Positions 22,975 to 34,577 of a stretch of 64,000 nt of DNA are shown here, one piece after another. The stretch is from Branchipolynoe longqiensis (taxonomy: Eukaryota > Annelida > Polychaeta > Phyllodocida > Polynoidae): the NCBI GenBank assembly GCA_030323885.1, contig CM059186.1:174785047-174849046 (forward strand), written 5' to 3'. The position numbers and the translations under genes were made by a program. The notes under the pieces were generated by a model that saw only the letters and a list, made by a program, of their open reading frames with translations, was not told where the DNA came from and made no database searches. Numbering within the stretch: the first letter of the stretch is position 1; every line of letters begins with the position of its first letter.

Positions 22975-23875
22975 ACAAGGCTAATATCAATCTCACAATG
23001 TCAACCTCAATCTCACAATGCTAATATCAATCTCACAATGTCAACCTCATTCTCACAATGCTAATATCAATCTCACAATGTCAATCTCAGTCTCACAATG
23101 CTAATACCAATCTCACAATGTCAATCTCAATCTCACAATGCTAATATCAATCTCGCAATGTTAATATCAATCTCACAATGTCAACCTCAATCTCACAATG
23201 TTAGTATCAAGCTCACAATGCTAACATCAATCTCACAATGTCAACATCAATCTCACAATGATAATATCAATCTCACAATGTCAACCTCAATATCACAATG
23301 ATAATATCAATCTCACAATGTCAAGCTCAATCTCACAATGCTAATATCAATCTCACAATTCTAATATCAATCTCACAATGTTAATATCAATCTCACAATG
23401 CTAACATCAACATCACAATGCTAATACCAATCTCACAATGTCAACCTCAATCTCACAATGCTAATATCAATCTCACAACGTCACCCTCAATCTCACAATG
23501 CTAATATCTATCTCACAATGTTAATACCAATCTCACAATGTCAACCTCAATCTCACAATGCTAATTTCAATCTCACAATGTCAACCTCAATCTCACAATG
23601 ATAATATCAATATCGCAATGTCAACCTCAATCTCACAATGCTAATATCAATCTTGCAATGTTAATATCAATCTCACAATGTCAACCTCAATCTCACAATG
23701 CTAATATCAATCTCGCAATGCTAATATCAACATCACCATGCTAATATCAGCTCACAATGCTGATATCAATCTAACAATGCTAATATCAATCTCACAATGC
23801 TAATATCAATCTCACAATGCTAATATCAATTTCAGAATGCTAATATCAATCTCATAATGCTACTAATAATAGTAC
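22975..23875 (+). repeat. 20/40-bp minisatellite (CTAATATCAATCTCACAATG)n
   Basis: About 45 units of 20 bp, often alternating with TCAACCTCAATCTCACAATG. The array starts 9-15 bp upstream of the 3' splice site of the 22966 exon, so the branch-point region of that intron must lie in or beyond the satellite. The + strand frames are repeat translations. Confidence 0.95.
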
Positions 23876-25109
23876 TATCAATCTCATCGTAATTACTGGC
23901 ATATTTGGCGATGCTATGCGTGATACTGGACAACGTTTCTTATTAGGGTAATTACGGTTATTATACTGGCTTGATATTCATTGTCTTCATATAGTCTAGC
24001 ATCAAACTTCCACATACATGTAACAGCTCATCGTGATCAGCCATTGGCAACCCGGTAGATGTCATTATCACCTGAGCGCATGTTTCAGGTCGGTGGATCA
24101 CTCCCTCCAGCCGACTGTTTGAGACTAGACAGAGAATGACCTAGTTGAGCCCCAACACAATATTCAAGGATCAATCTATCCAAAACCATTACATATATAT
24201 ACCAATAGTTCTCAGTGCAATACAATTAATACATCTAGAATTTGAATGGTTAAAAAAAAAGTGATATGGAGAATGTTCATTAAACAGAAATATATGTTTA
24301 AATCAGGTGACATCTTTCAAGTTGAATAATCGATTGGTTTTGATTATATATATATATATATATATATATTGTTGAAAAAGGTTGACCACTATAACCTACT
24401 CTAGCTTCTATCAGAGTAAACTTTAAGATAAATGGATAACAGTGATATGTGAAGTAAACTCATGCAGCATAATTTGTGTTTGGACACCAGCTGGATCCAA
24501 TTTAAATTCAGTATTGCTAAGTTTTCTAGATCATGTCACGTGGCAAAACCAGTGAGGTTTGACTTTCCTAACGAGTACGGCCCCACATAAATATAGGACA
24601 TAAGTATTTTAGTTGGATATGCATGTTCAAATCTAGATAAGTTCTACACCTTTGAAAACATTCTGCTTTCATTTGATTATGTAATCTTAGCCGCTTACGC
24701 CCACCATTCACCACTACAGGGTGTTTTTTTTTTACTAAATGTATTTTATTCAGCGAATAATGTCTTTTGTCAGCGCCAGAGTACTGGTCTTCCGGCCGTT
24801 CAGTACAATTTTTTGGTACATAAATGACAATATCAGTTGCAATAATAACCACATGAAAATCCTGTTCGATAATAGAAGCATAATATAAATGAACTATTAG
24901 TTGTAATAGTAACTGCATACAATTCCATTTCAACATATGTATTATGCACTTGGTGAGTATGCATCACATGGTATTGCATGATTCTAGAATTGTCTTTAAA
25001 CACTTCTTTCTTCCCATGTCTTTCTCTCTTGATTTTTCAAAAAGATATAACATATCTCCAATAGACATATGTGATTATCAACAGTGAAACCCTCGTCCAC
25101 ATTGACCCT
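23876..25109. other. Intronic stretch, no gene seen
   Basis: Contains a (TA)n run near 24345-24370. The 122-codon minus-strand frame at 24568-24936 has no recognisable domain and no splice context. Confidence 0.45.
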
Positions 25110-25604
25110 TCTTCATGCCCCGGTCATTTACACGTAAGTGGACGTAGTTGAACATAGGTGTACGTAGGTGAACGTAGTGGAGGCTAATGTGGGTTAAACG
25201 TGGTGTAAGTATGTTAAACTACATTGAAATACATTAAGGTACGGCAGGTTTTGGTATGGATAAATACGTTACGGTATGGATGAATATGTTATAGTATGGA
25301 TGCCGGTATGTTCAACTACGTTAAACTATTTTCAACTACGTTAGACTCCACTACGTTCACCTACACCCACTAACAGCTATGTGAGCAGGGCTTCATCCAA
25401 GTACACTAGAGCAAGCTAGAGTATGCTAGAGTATGCTAGGGTATGCTAGAATATGCTAGAATATGCTAGAGTATACTAGAGTACTTTAGCATCATGGATG
25501 CAAATTCAGCCTCTAACGTAGCACTCTTTTGAACATGTCCAAAGATTAAATAGGAACTCATGGCCCATCCACGTTATTACCAAAGAGAAGTATGGATGCT
25601 GGTA

Positions 25605-25735
25605 CGTTCAACTATGTTCAACTACGTTCAACTACGTTCAACTACGTTCAACTACGTTCAACTACGTTCAACTACGTTCAACTACGTTCAACTACGTTCA
25701 ACTACGTTCAACTATGTTATCCTTCACCACATTCA
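25605..25735 (+). repeat. (TTCAACTACG)n array
   Basis: About a dozen 10-bp units, nearly perfect, inside the preceding element. Confidence 0.95.
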
Positions 25736-25747
25736 ACTACGTCCACT

Positions 25748-26085
25748 GCCCAGACGGGGTGGCCGAGTGGGTTGGAGCGTCCGTCTCCCGTGCTGGTAGA
25801 TCGTGGGGTCGTGGGTTCGAGTCCCGGTCGAGTCAAACCAATGACTTTAAAATTGATACTTGTCGCTTCCTAGCCAGGCGCTCGGCATTATTAGGATAGG
25901 GCAAGGACTGGTGTGCTCAGTGTCAGGATAATGTGACTGAGTGGGATATCAGGTCATGGTGCCGGCGGCCTGGTTTCCCAGTGGGACAGCACTATAAAGT
26001 CGCCATGAGTGCGCACTGTCACAAGTCGGTACCAGTCCTGATATGACCTTAGATGTTGCTAGGACGTAAACAAACAACAACAAAA
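25748..26085 (+). mobile_element. SINE-S, best-preserved copy, with 13-bp target duplication
   Basis: The head GACGGGGTGGCCGAGTGG and B box GGTTCGAGTCC look almost like a class II (Leu/Ser-type) tRNA. AACTACGTCCACT flanks it at 25735-25747 and 26086-26098. The tail is AACAACAACAAA. Confidence 0.9.
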
Positions 26086-26262
26086 AACTACGTCCACTAA
26101 CGTGTATGTGACCGGGCCTTCAGACTTGTTAATCAGGTTGTAGAATAAAAATAGCACATGCCGTATTCTTGGCCAAGAATAGCAAATAAAGAATGCGCGG
26201 CGCTTTCCTGCTGGGTGTGGAGAGTGAACCTGCTTACAAGGGCAGTGAATACCACGCGCGGA

Positions 26263-26570
26263 GTTTGTTTGTTGGGGTTTTACATCCCAGCAAGGTCATA
26301 TCAGGACGGGTACCATCTTGTGACAGGGCGCACTCATGGCAACTTTATAGTGCTACCCCACTGATAGACCAGGCCACCTGCATCATAACTTGAAATCCCA
26401 CTCAGTGGTAATATCCTCATAGTTAACCAGTCCTTTCCTTATCATATTAATGCCGAGTGCCAAGCTAAATAGTGACAAGTAGACATTTTTATAAGTAATT
26501 GGTTTGACTCGACCAGGACCTTCCACATGGGAACCCGCACTCTTACCGATTCACTCACCGCGTCTGGTCA
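26263..26570 (-). mobile_element. SINE-S copy
   Basis: GTTTGTTGGGGTTTTACATC tail at the left, ACCGATTCACTCACCGCGTC head at the right. Confidence 0.8.
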
Positions 26571-26591
26571 CATGTACTGAGGTAAGGGCCC

Positions 26592-26999
26592 CAGATATCA
26601 TCATCATCATCATGCTGTTGCGACAAAGACTGCTTTCATTACTTGACTGCCACTTTTCATGAAAGCAGCCTGCAAAAGTGTTGAAGTGCTGCTGGCTTTT
26701 GCAAGTTACCAGTGGCACTCTCTCGGGGAGCAAATGGAGGTTCACACCAGCAAGAACATGTCAAGACAGGCGCAACACTATTTGTCCCTGCAGTGGCTGG
26801 TCGGGAGATGTTGGGAGTTCCATACATGAACCGCCCTTAATGCTGCCACATTGACATGGTTTTCTATTTAGGGTTTGTTCGCTTAGCCTTCGGTTCTGTC
26901 AAGAACCTGTACCACAAGGCAGTGGTTTACAACTCTGCAGGGCAGGGGCGTCGAACTCCCTGAGGTATTGCAATACCTGCAATACCTGAAATACCTGCA
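26592..26999 (-). mobile_element. Second copy of the LINE-tailed repeat
   Basis: CATCATCATCATGCTGTTGC, then about 340 bp matching 5830-6168, including CGGTTCTGTCAAGAACCTGT and GGTATTGCAATACCTG. Only about 65 bp of LINE 3' end is kept here, against about 327 bp in the 5.5-kb copy. Confidence 0.7.
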
Positions 27000-27190
27000 T
27001 ACCCCAGATATATATATACATATATGCATATATACATATATACATATATATCTGGGTCCCAAATAAAAGACATAACATTTACATATTGCTTATTTTTTCT
27101 AGATACATTACTGAGAGGCATTGGACTACATCATATATATACATATATATATATATATATCCTATATATATATATATGTTCTACTGCAGA
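27000..27190. repeat. AT-rich hairpin-forming repeats
   Basis: CCCAGATATATATATACATA and its complement TATATATCTGGG bracket a 50-bp foldback at 27001-27056. A second TATATA foldback lies at about 27130-27180. Confidence 0.75.
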
Positions 27191-27638
27191 ATGACATCTA
27201 AGATAATGTTTCTGCTCTTTGACATAAATCTGACCATTTTAGCTTTTCCTATGGATCTTATTGTGAACAGAATAATAGGATTAACACATTTTTTCATGAA
27301 ACAAAAGTGACAGAATAAATGCCACTAACTGTTCACTGTGAATATAGCCTTTGCTGACAACAGGCGTTACACCATTACCAATGTATCAATCAACCAACCA
27401 CCTAGCCGATTTATGTGTGGAGTCGCCAGCATAAAGGTTTTATTCTTATTAGTCTCAATCATTGTATATTGAATTAGCTATTCAAATCTTTACTGTAGGC
27501 CTTTAATCAAATCATCTGTATTTCCCCAACTCGACCAGAGATGACTGAGTACATTGTGTCAGTCCAATTTATATGTCCATACACACTTAATTGGCACTCC
27601 CTTGACAAAGTAAATAAATATGTATATTATATATATAC

Positions 27639-27669
<31 letters not shown>

Positions 27670-28077
27670 AGATAGACATGCATTTGGTGCCAATCAAATC
27701 CATACGCTACAGTAACCAAGAGAGCAATCATAGTTGCACTGATAATATGTAGCGGGATACGCCACACACGGATTGGGTAATTTTATATCTCTGGCTGTCT
27801 AATTAGATCTTGCCGATATATTATTAATTCAGGTTAAATTTTCTATCAGTTTACTCCCATCGATACCAGATTTGAGGAAGGCAGTGCAGGGGCAACCATT
27901 ATGCAAAAGGATATCTCGACGCCTACTGATATGGACTCAACACTACACGTACTATGGACAAAGCCAATGATACTATTTGTATTAATGATCATGCCATACA
28001 GTATTATTACTGAAGCAAAGTATTACTGAAGTACAGTAACTAAAGTACCCAATTATCTACCTGTTTACCATGTAATG
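27191..28077. other. Intronic stretch, no gene seen
   Basis: Includes another TATATA hairpin near 27625-27670 and a faint I-like LINE 3' echo near 27330-27400 (CACTGTGAATATAGCC, GGCGTTACACCATTACCAAT). No coding exon. Confidence 0.45.
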
Positions 28078-29084
28078 TAAACGGTCGTAAGACCAGTGCC
28101 TCAGCGCTGAAAACATGTATAGTCTGATGAATAAACTGTTTTACCGAAGAAAAATAAAAAAAGAACAAAAAGTATTGTAATGGCCCACGGTCTTCCTTCC
28201 CACACTGCCACGCACTCAAGGAAGAACGCCAAGATTTAGTATAAGTACGCTTCAAGTTGGTTTATTATGAAACCTCTCTGCTCTCCGCGGCGTCCACAGT
28301 CAACTGACCCGCCCCCTAACTCGCCAGGTCCCACGTCGCCTCTATAGGTGTGTGTGTGTGGGTGGGTGTGTGTGGGGGGAGGGGAGGGGGGGGGTGTGCT
28401 AGCCACACGCAGTAGAGGGCAGCCCCATCGGGGGTCTGCCCGGTGGCTAGTCTGCCGCCACCTAGCGCAGTTCAGTGTAACTAAGTAGGTGTATGGCGTA
28501 GTATCCGTCGCCGCCGCGTGGTAGTGGGCTCATGTACAGACTACTACAGTATTATGGACAAAGCCAATGAATTTTATATCTATGGGGTTATATATATGTA
28601 GTATTACTGTACCACTCTCAGGCAAGGAGCCGCATACACAGGTAAGTGTGGGTAGTGTGGTACAGGTAAGTGTGGGTAGTGTGAATGCAAACAAATGTGG
28701 GTTCGAGTCCCACTCTAGGCACAATGGTTCCCATTTTCATCACCAATTCAGAGAGTATCATGTGTGTCCGCGCATCTTCCCCGTTTCGGTAAATATGTAT
28801 TGAAATTAAGTAATGTTCGCAATTTGCATTAGAATAATTAGAATAAGCATGCGTTCCTTACCAACTGCTAAACAAATACCACATTTGTAACAACAACAAA
28901 AACCTACACGAAAGCCTCCAATAATAACAATAAAAACGAAATAAAAATCAGACATTGGACTCTACCCACCAACAATTGGAGCCTCGCTTGGGATTTTCAG
29001 GTGGTTCACAGATGGAATAAAAGGCGTTGGGATAAGACCCTATTAAAGTAACATCATATATTTTTCTTAAAGCTGCATAACCAG
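28078..29084. other. Mixed intronic stretch
   Basis: Holds the second copy of the 22518 repeat (28078-28170), a GT/G-rich run at 28345-28400, a GC-rich hairpin near 28400-28460, and a tandem pair of ACAGGTAAGTGTGGGTAGTG at 28638-28680. No gene recognised. Confidence 0.5.
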
Positions 29085-29235
29085 ATGACAGTAAAGCTTG
29101 TTTTATATAACGACGCCTCTAGAGCACAGCGATTTTCGTATCATCGGCTATTGGACATCAAACATATGGTCATTCTGACATATTTCTTTGGAGGAAACCC
29201 GCTGCCGCCACATAGGCTACTCTTTCCGAGAAGCA
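29085..29235 (-). mobile_element. Mollusc-type SINE core, second copy
   Basis: GTAAAGCTTGTTTTATATAA, CGCCTCTAGAGCAC, CATCAAACATATGGTCATTC and AACCCGCTGCCGCCAC form the reverse complement of the 11.1-kb copy. Confidence 0.7.
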
Positions 29236-30046
29236 GCATAGTCAGATGAAAGCATCAAATTTTCAAAACCAAAATATGTATATCTAGATTTGATCCTAGA
29301 TGTCGAACTTAGATACTGGTGCACTTATTAAACAGGTAACGCTTCGTAGAAGGACATGCTAAGGCAGTTTCATAGAAACCTGTTACTGCTGAAGTCTAGA
29401 TATAGTGTCATAATGTTGACGTGTTCAGCGAAGTTAACTCTGCAGGTTTTCACTTCAGATATCTCTAAAGGCCCTGTCACATTACGGCGTATGGCGGGAG
29501 CATATTGAAAACCTACGTAGGTCCTGCGCGTGCCGGCCTATGATGACATTTGGTGACCTTTCGGGTGGTTTTGAGCATATGTGGAACCTACGAGGAGCGT
29601 ACGAGGAGCGTATGAGGAGCGTATGGGAGCGTGCTGTGACATTTTTTGACAGTATGGGCCATACGCCCTCATAGGTCGAGTTTTTTTGAGCATGCACAAA
29701 CAAATTTGGACGGACGGATTTATGAAAGCGTATGGTGGCGTATGCCTCATACACTTCACATAAGCCGGCATCTGGCGGCATCTGGCGGCATATGAGTAGC
29801 GTATGAGTAGCGTATGCGTAGCGTATGAGTAGCGTATACGGCGTATGCCGACGTATATGACGTAACGCGCCTACGCCGCCATACGCTCCCACAAAAAACC
29901 CTAATGTGACAGCCCCTTTAAGTTAACTGGTTATAATAAAAGTTACTTCAAATTAAAATATGGTCAATTATAACAATCAATCTAATATATTTATCTATAA
30001 CAAATATTTGCAGAAACTCAAAACCATCGGACTATGCAACTTTAAT
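29229..30046 (-). mobile_element. MITE M1, complete but split by a younger element
   Basis: The left part ends ATTTTCACTTCAGATATCTC and the right part resumes AGTTACTTCAAATTAAAATA through ATCGGACTATGCAACTTTAA. The split is caused by the element at 29468-29918. Confidence 0.8.
29468..29918. mobile_element. TA-flanked MITE, AAGGCCCTGTCACATTA ends
   Basis: Left AAGGCCCTGTCACATTACGG, right TAATGTGACAGCCCCTT, with TA on both sides (29466-29467 and 29919-29920). The interior is rich in CGTATG and has tandem GAGGAGCGTAC and TGAGTAGCGTA units. The 136-codon minus-strand frame is a translation of the repeat. Confidence 0.85.
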
Positions 30047-30179
30047 GTTAGTACATACACCAAAATGCTGGACTTCAAATGTTTTGTTTTCCTGTTTTCA
30101 CTGTTTCAATGAGAGCAGCGTCACGTAGGAACACTTTCTTTTTTTTTTCCTTTTTTTTTATGCTGAGTTTATACTGTCC

Positions 30180-30436
30180 ATTATACAGACAAAGAGACTT
30201 ACTTATTTTGGCCACATCATTCATCAGAGTTCAATATACTGTACATTGTTGGAAAGGAAGTTGAATGGCAGCAGAGGGAGACCAAGAACATCATGGTTTA
30301 CAAATATTTCACAGTGTACAGGCTTGAATTATTCACAGTCTATCAGAACAGCACACCATCGGGACAAGTGGAGAACCATTGCATCCAACCCTTGACTAGA
30401 GGACGGAACTATTGATTGATTGATTGATACTGTCCA
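30180..30436 (+). mobile_element. LINE 3' end, second family, longer copy
   Basis: The sense frame reads like the end of a non-LTR RT protein: LTYFGHIIHQ, then NGSRGRPRTSWFTNISQCTG. It ends CTAGAGGACGGAACTATTG(ATTG)n. Shared with 13540-13722. Confidence 0.7.
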
Positions 30437-31268
30437 TAGCATGTAAACTCGAGTGCTCAGGCTTGTTTTCAACGCTGGCCAGTTGTAGTAATGGCTTAAT
30501 CTTACCACACACCACACAGTAGGAGGTGATAAGATGTTTTTCACACAGTAGCAGGTACATGGTGATTATTTAGTATCTGTAGATGTTTAAGCTTGTTTTG
30601 TGTTCGGGTTGGCTATCCAAGGTCGATCCGAAATACGGAAAGACTGCTAGGTAGCTGTTAGGCGTAAATTTGCTTAATAATGAGAGTAACAGCTTTGTAG
30701 ACTCAAATCTAGGCTAGTATGTGGGTTTTGAGAATTAGATGCTTTCATCTGATATATGCAGCTTTAATGATTAGACAATGATAGTTAAAGCTGCATAATC
30801 AGTATAGTACTGACGAGCCCTAGTGGTATGCATTGGGGTGGCGGGCAGGGCCCGGTAGGACGGGCTAGACAGCCGGCCGTCTATGTGCGACCGGCGACCG
30901 TCACCTCTTCCCGGCCCGCCCCTTTCTATTTTTCCCGGTAGGCCAATAACGCGTTCAAAACACAACTCCTGGTAGATAAAAGATTCACCCCGAGCCAGAG
31001 TATGGGTGAAGGACAACTATGGCTAAATCTGACCACAAACTGCTTCAAATAGGAATTACCTGTGGATGGGGTGGCTCCAGTGTGTAGTGTTTACCTATAT
31101 TGGCAGAGAGAGAGTGAAAAGGGAGACAATGCCAAAAGATATGATGGCGACTCCAGAATTCTCTCCATTCGAAGTTTAAAGTCTATTAATCGACATTATT
31201 TAATTAATTTTCCTTCAACCATAGTAGGTAAATATAAAGAGGTATGTGAAAAATATATTTTGCTTCTA
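30437..31268. other. Intronic stretch with MITE M1 ends
   Basis: A right end of M1 (GATGCTTTCATCTGATATATGC) sits near 30735-30770 and a left end (AGTTAAAGCTGCATAATCAG) near 30783-30803. The rest is unassigned, and no exon was found. Confidence 0.5.
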
Positions 31269-31864
31269 AAGGCCCAATCAGACCTTACCGGACTAAGTAC
31301 CGGACACCACCGAACAAAGAATTGTCTAGTCCGGTGGTGTTCGGTGTCGAACTGTTGCAACGGCCGCCGGACGAAACGGGGGCTAAATGGACAAGAAATG
31401 TACATTAATGAAAAGCCAACAGATGAGAACCAGACGAGAACCGGACGGCAACCGAATGTCAAACGGACGGACCGGACACCAAACAGACACCAACTGGACA
31501 CCAACCGGACACCTACCGGACTGTTCGCGGACGCGCCAAAAACCGACGCACCAAATTCCCGCAGCACCGTCAATGGACTCTTCAGGATACAAACCGGACA
31601 CCTAACGGGTGAGTAACGGACATGAAACGGACAAAACGGACTAAAAGGACTTAAAACGGAGACCAACCATACACCTCAGTCCAGTGGTGTCCGGTACAAG
31701 TTTTGTGCATGTTCAAAACTTGTACCGGATGCCACCGGACACCACTGGACAGATAATGGATACGCCGGATGCCAACCGTATATAAACCATACATTGCCGT
31801 ATTTCACTGGACGGTGTCCGTTTTCTATCTGGTTCCTCAATCTGGTGAGGTCTGACTGGGGCTT
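31269..31864. mobile_element. TA-flanked MITE, AAGGCCCAATCAGACC ends, CCGGACACCA-rich interior
   Basis: Left AAGGCCCAATCAGACCTTAC, right AGGTCTGACTGGGGCTT, with TA on both flanks. The interior is full of ACCGGACACC-like units on alternating strands. ORFs of up to 184 codons inside are repeat translations. Confidence 0.85.
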
Positions 31865-32199
31865 TAGATTAAGAATGTATGTGTTAATTTCATTTAACCA
31901 GCCTATCGATAGTTTTTCTAATGAGTTGTTCAGCGGCCCTCTGCTGAGACAGTGCTGGGAGAGTAACTAAGACTCCTGGTAGAGAAACACCACTGTTGTG
32001 TTTTGAACACATGTTCAACACATTCTGTTTCCCACATTTTGTAGCAAATCAGATACATTCAAAACACCCTGCTGGCAAGTTCAAAACACTGTGGTGATCA
32101 AATTGCATTTTGAAAATGACAATTGGCTTATGCAGGTTAACACCGGAAGACAATCATTCATGGCCTATCAGGGTTTGAATTATTGTGGTTTTACTTTCT

Positions 32200-32812
32200 A
32201 ACAACACAAGGATGGGCATAACACACCCATAATGAACTATGCAGTGCACCTAATTTTGAAGTAACTTTGATACATGATGGCTCACTTATGAGGTATCTGA
32301 CGAATAAGAAATGAAAAATTAGTGCTTGTCAAAACTTTGACTATATACACGGTTCAGCAGTAAGTATTTTTTTTCTTGAAGATTTATACTGCCTATCATG
32401 GTTAAGTTTGAATAGACTTGTTTTCACCATTAGACAGTTTGTCGATAGAAAGCCTGAGCCTACACTTTTACCGGCACATAGACATGGTATGAGAGCAACC
32501 GGCCTTTGATGGCACTGTAGGTTATACACAGCAGTGGAAATCCAAATTGGCAGAGTTGGGGGCAGAGAGAATTGAACCACCGACCTTCAGATTAGGAGTC
32601 CGACCTCGAAAAAAGTCAGACACTCTAACCACTCTGCCACAGAGAACACCACTTAATTGACTTAGTATTCCCTTCTACAAAGCAACATATGCTTAAACAG
32701 TTCACCAGTAGGCCCTATCTAGTTGGATGCGTAGAATCAAATCAAGATAAGTGTTGTGGTTTCGAAAATGTGATGCTTTAATCAGACTATGCGGCTTTAA
32801 CTTTAAGTATCA
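32200..32812 (+). mobile_element. MITE M1 interrupted by SINE S2
   Basis: Left part TTGAAGTAACTTTGATAC and GTATCTGACGAATAAG. Right part TTAATTGACTTAGTATTCCC to CAGACTATGCGGCTTTAAC. The S2 insertion separates them. Confidence 0.65.
32362..32653 (-). mobile_element. SINE family S2, copy 2
   Basis: Matches the 18.7-kb copy: tail TTTTTTTTCTTGAAGATTTA, body AGACATGGTATGAGAGCAAC, head AACCACTCTGCCACAGAGAA on the plus strand. Confidence 0.8.
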
Positions 32813-32934
32813 GCCTTGAGGGGGGTATCATATCCTGGTACCAGTGGTATGTTATCTCCGTCACGTAACATTCCAGATCCCATATATGTGTGCAGTCACA
32901 AGTTGGTAGCACTCCTGAAATAACCCAGATACTT

Positions 32935-33840
32935 TTATGATACTGCTATGACACTCGTCTGATACTGTTATGATACTGTTTTGAGATTGCTATGATATCG
33001 CTATGATACCATTATGAAAATGTTATGATAATGTTATGATACCGTTAAAATACTGTTATGATATTGTTGCGATATTGTTCTGATACTGTTGTGATAATGA
33101 TGTGATACTGGTGTGATCCTGTTATGATACTGTTATGATACTGATATGATACTGCTATAATACTTATAGGATATTGCTAGGATATTGTTAAGATACTGAT
33201 AGGATACTGCTAACATAGTGTTTAGATAGTGCTATGATAGGGATAGGATACTGCCTTGATACTGCTATGGCACTGTTTGGAGACTGTTATGATACTGCTA
33301 AGACACTATTATGATATTGTTATGGTATTGTTATGGTGTTGTTATGGTGTTGCTATGGTGGTGCTATGATGTTGCTATGATGTTGCTATGATGACCGTCC
33401 TGATATGACCTTAGATGTTGCTAGGACGTAAAACAACAACAACAACCACAACAACAACTGCTATGATGCTGTTCTGATGCTGTTCTGATGCTGTTCTGAT
33501 GCTGTTCTGACGCTGTTCTGACGCTGTTCTGACGCTGTTCTGACGCTGTTCTGACGCTGTTCTGACGCTGTTCTGACGCTGTTCTGACGCTGTTCTGACG
33601 CTGTTCTGACGCTGTTCTGACGCTGTTCTGACGCTGTTCTGACGCTGTTCTGACGCTGTTCTGACGCTGTTCTGACGCTGTTCTGACGCTGTTCTGACGC
33701 TGTTCTGAAGCTGTTCTGACGCTGTTCTGACGCTGTTCTGACGCTGTTCTGACGCTGTTCTGACGCTGTTCTGACACTGTTCTGACGCTGTTCTGACGCT
33801 GTTCTGACGCTGTTCTGACGCTGTTATGACACTGATATGA
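32935..33840 (+). repeat. GATACTGTTAT-type array passing into a pure 11-bp (CTGTTCTGACG)n array
   Basis: From 32935 to 33390 degenerate GATACTGTTAT/GATACTGCTAT units prevail. From about 33465 to 33835 they become a nearly perfect 11-bp satellite. A SINE-S tail fragment (TAGATGTTGCTAGGACGTAA, then (CAA)n) lies between them at 33395-33455. The array ends about 140 bp from the exon at 33978. The 140-codon minus-strand ORF is the translated 11-mer, which as a non-multiple of three cycles through all frames. Confidence 0.95.
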
Positions 33841-33977
33841 CACTGCTAGGAGAATGTTAAGGTACTGCTAGGATACTTTTAAGATACTTTAATGATACTG
33901 TGTGGATATTGTTAGGATACTGTCATGATATTGTTATGATAATGCTAAGATACAGAAGCAATAACTAACACACCAAC

Positions 33978-34222
33978 CGAATTTGACGAGGAAATTCCCA
34001 AGAATTGACCTGTCGAAGCGCGCAGCCTTCGTAGACTTGGCCGGCTTCCCTGCCTGCCCCTCCTGATCCCTCCGGTCCCTGGCCGGCTCCTTCTGCCCGC
34101 CTCCAGGCAGCTGGGACGGGGGTGAGGTGGCGGATTCCCCGCCGGACAGTGGGCCTTCCTGCTCAGCTGTTTGGATCGGGTGGATGTAGACGGATGTGCT
34201 GCCAGTGAGCATTACGTAGAAG
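33978..34222 (-). CDS. CNBD2-like gene, central exon of CNB domain 1 with a long insertion
   Basis: The acceptor is GGCCTGTTTCAG before 34222. The donor is AAATTCG/GTTGGT at 33978/33977. The 245-nt exon has one leftover base at each end. It opens with FYVMLTGSTSVYIHPIQ, continuing the RQGDLGDT of the upstream exon, and ends SILGNFLVKF, which joins the EAGRAFGE core downstream. Between these beta strands sits a Gly/Pro/Lys-rich insertion of about 45 residues (SGGESATSPPSQLPGGGQ onward). An alternative donor at CGACAG/GTCAAT would break the phase with the next exon and is rejected. Confidence 0.9.
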
Positions 34223-34250
34223 CTGAAACAGGCCGAATGCACTGCTCTCA

Positions 34251-34577
34251 GGTTGTTGTTGTTTTACGCCCTAGCAACACTTAAGGTCATATCAGGACGG
34301 GTACCGACTTGTGAGAGTGTGTACTCGTGGCGACTTCATAGCGTTGCCCCACTGGGAAATCAGGGTGCTGGCACCATGACCCAATACCCCACTCAGTCAC
34401 ATTATCCTGACTCTGTGCTAAGCAGTCCTTGCCCTCTCCTATTAATCCTGAGCGCCAGGCTAGGAAGCAACAAGTATCAATTTTTAAGTCATTGGTTTGA
34501 CTCGACCGGGAACCAAACTCCCGACCTTTCGCACACCTGGCCCGCGCTATACCGATTACGCCACTGGACCCGGTGCT
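34251..34577 (-). mobile_element. SINE-S copy 28 bp from a 3' splice site, with target duplication
   Basis: Tail TTGTTGTTGTTTTACGCCC, head ACCGATTACGCCACTGGACC. CTGCTCTCA occurs on both sides (34242-34250 and 34578-34586). The left edge is 29 nt from the first base of the 34222 exon. Confidence 0.88.

Larger units (their letters stand above)
25110..26120. mobile_element. Inverted-repeat element with AAGGCCCGGTCACA ends and an internal tandem array
   Basis: Left CCCCGGTCATTTACACGTAA..GTGGACGTAGTT and right AACTACGTCCACT..CGTGTATGTGACCGGGCCTT are inverted. The inside carries degenerate TACGTT/GTAGTT repeats, a clean array of TTCAACTACG (about 25605-25735) and TATGCTAGAG repeats (about 25410-25480). 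A SINE is nested near its right end. Confidence 0.7.

Noticed and set aside
24568..24936. 122-codon minus-strand frame as a gene or CNBD2-like exon
   Set aside because: No CNB motif, no matching phase, and composition like the surrounding AT-rich intron.
25748..25830. Possible functional tRNA gene (class II)
   Set aside because: The A and B boxes are good, but the sequence continues into the SINE body and is flanked by target duplications, so it is a SINE head.
33421..33843. 140-codon Ser/Val/Arg/Thr/Gln-rich repeat protein
   Set aside because: Direct translation of an 11-bp satellite. The period is not a multiple of three, so every frame stays open.
33978..34015. Alternative donor CGACAG/GTCAAT near 34010
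   Set aside because: It would leave two bases and break the frame with the 22966 exon, whereas AAATTCG/GTTGGT fits and restores the FEAGRAFGE core.
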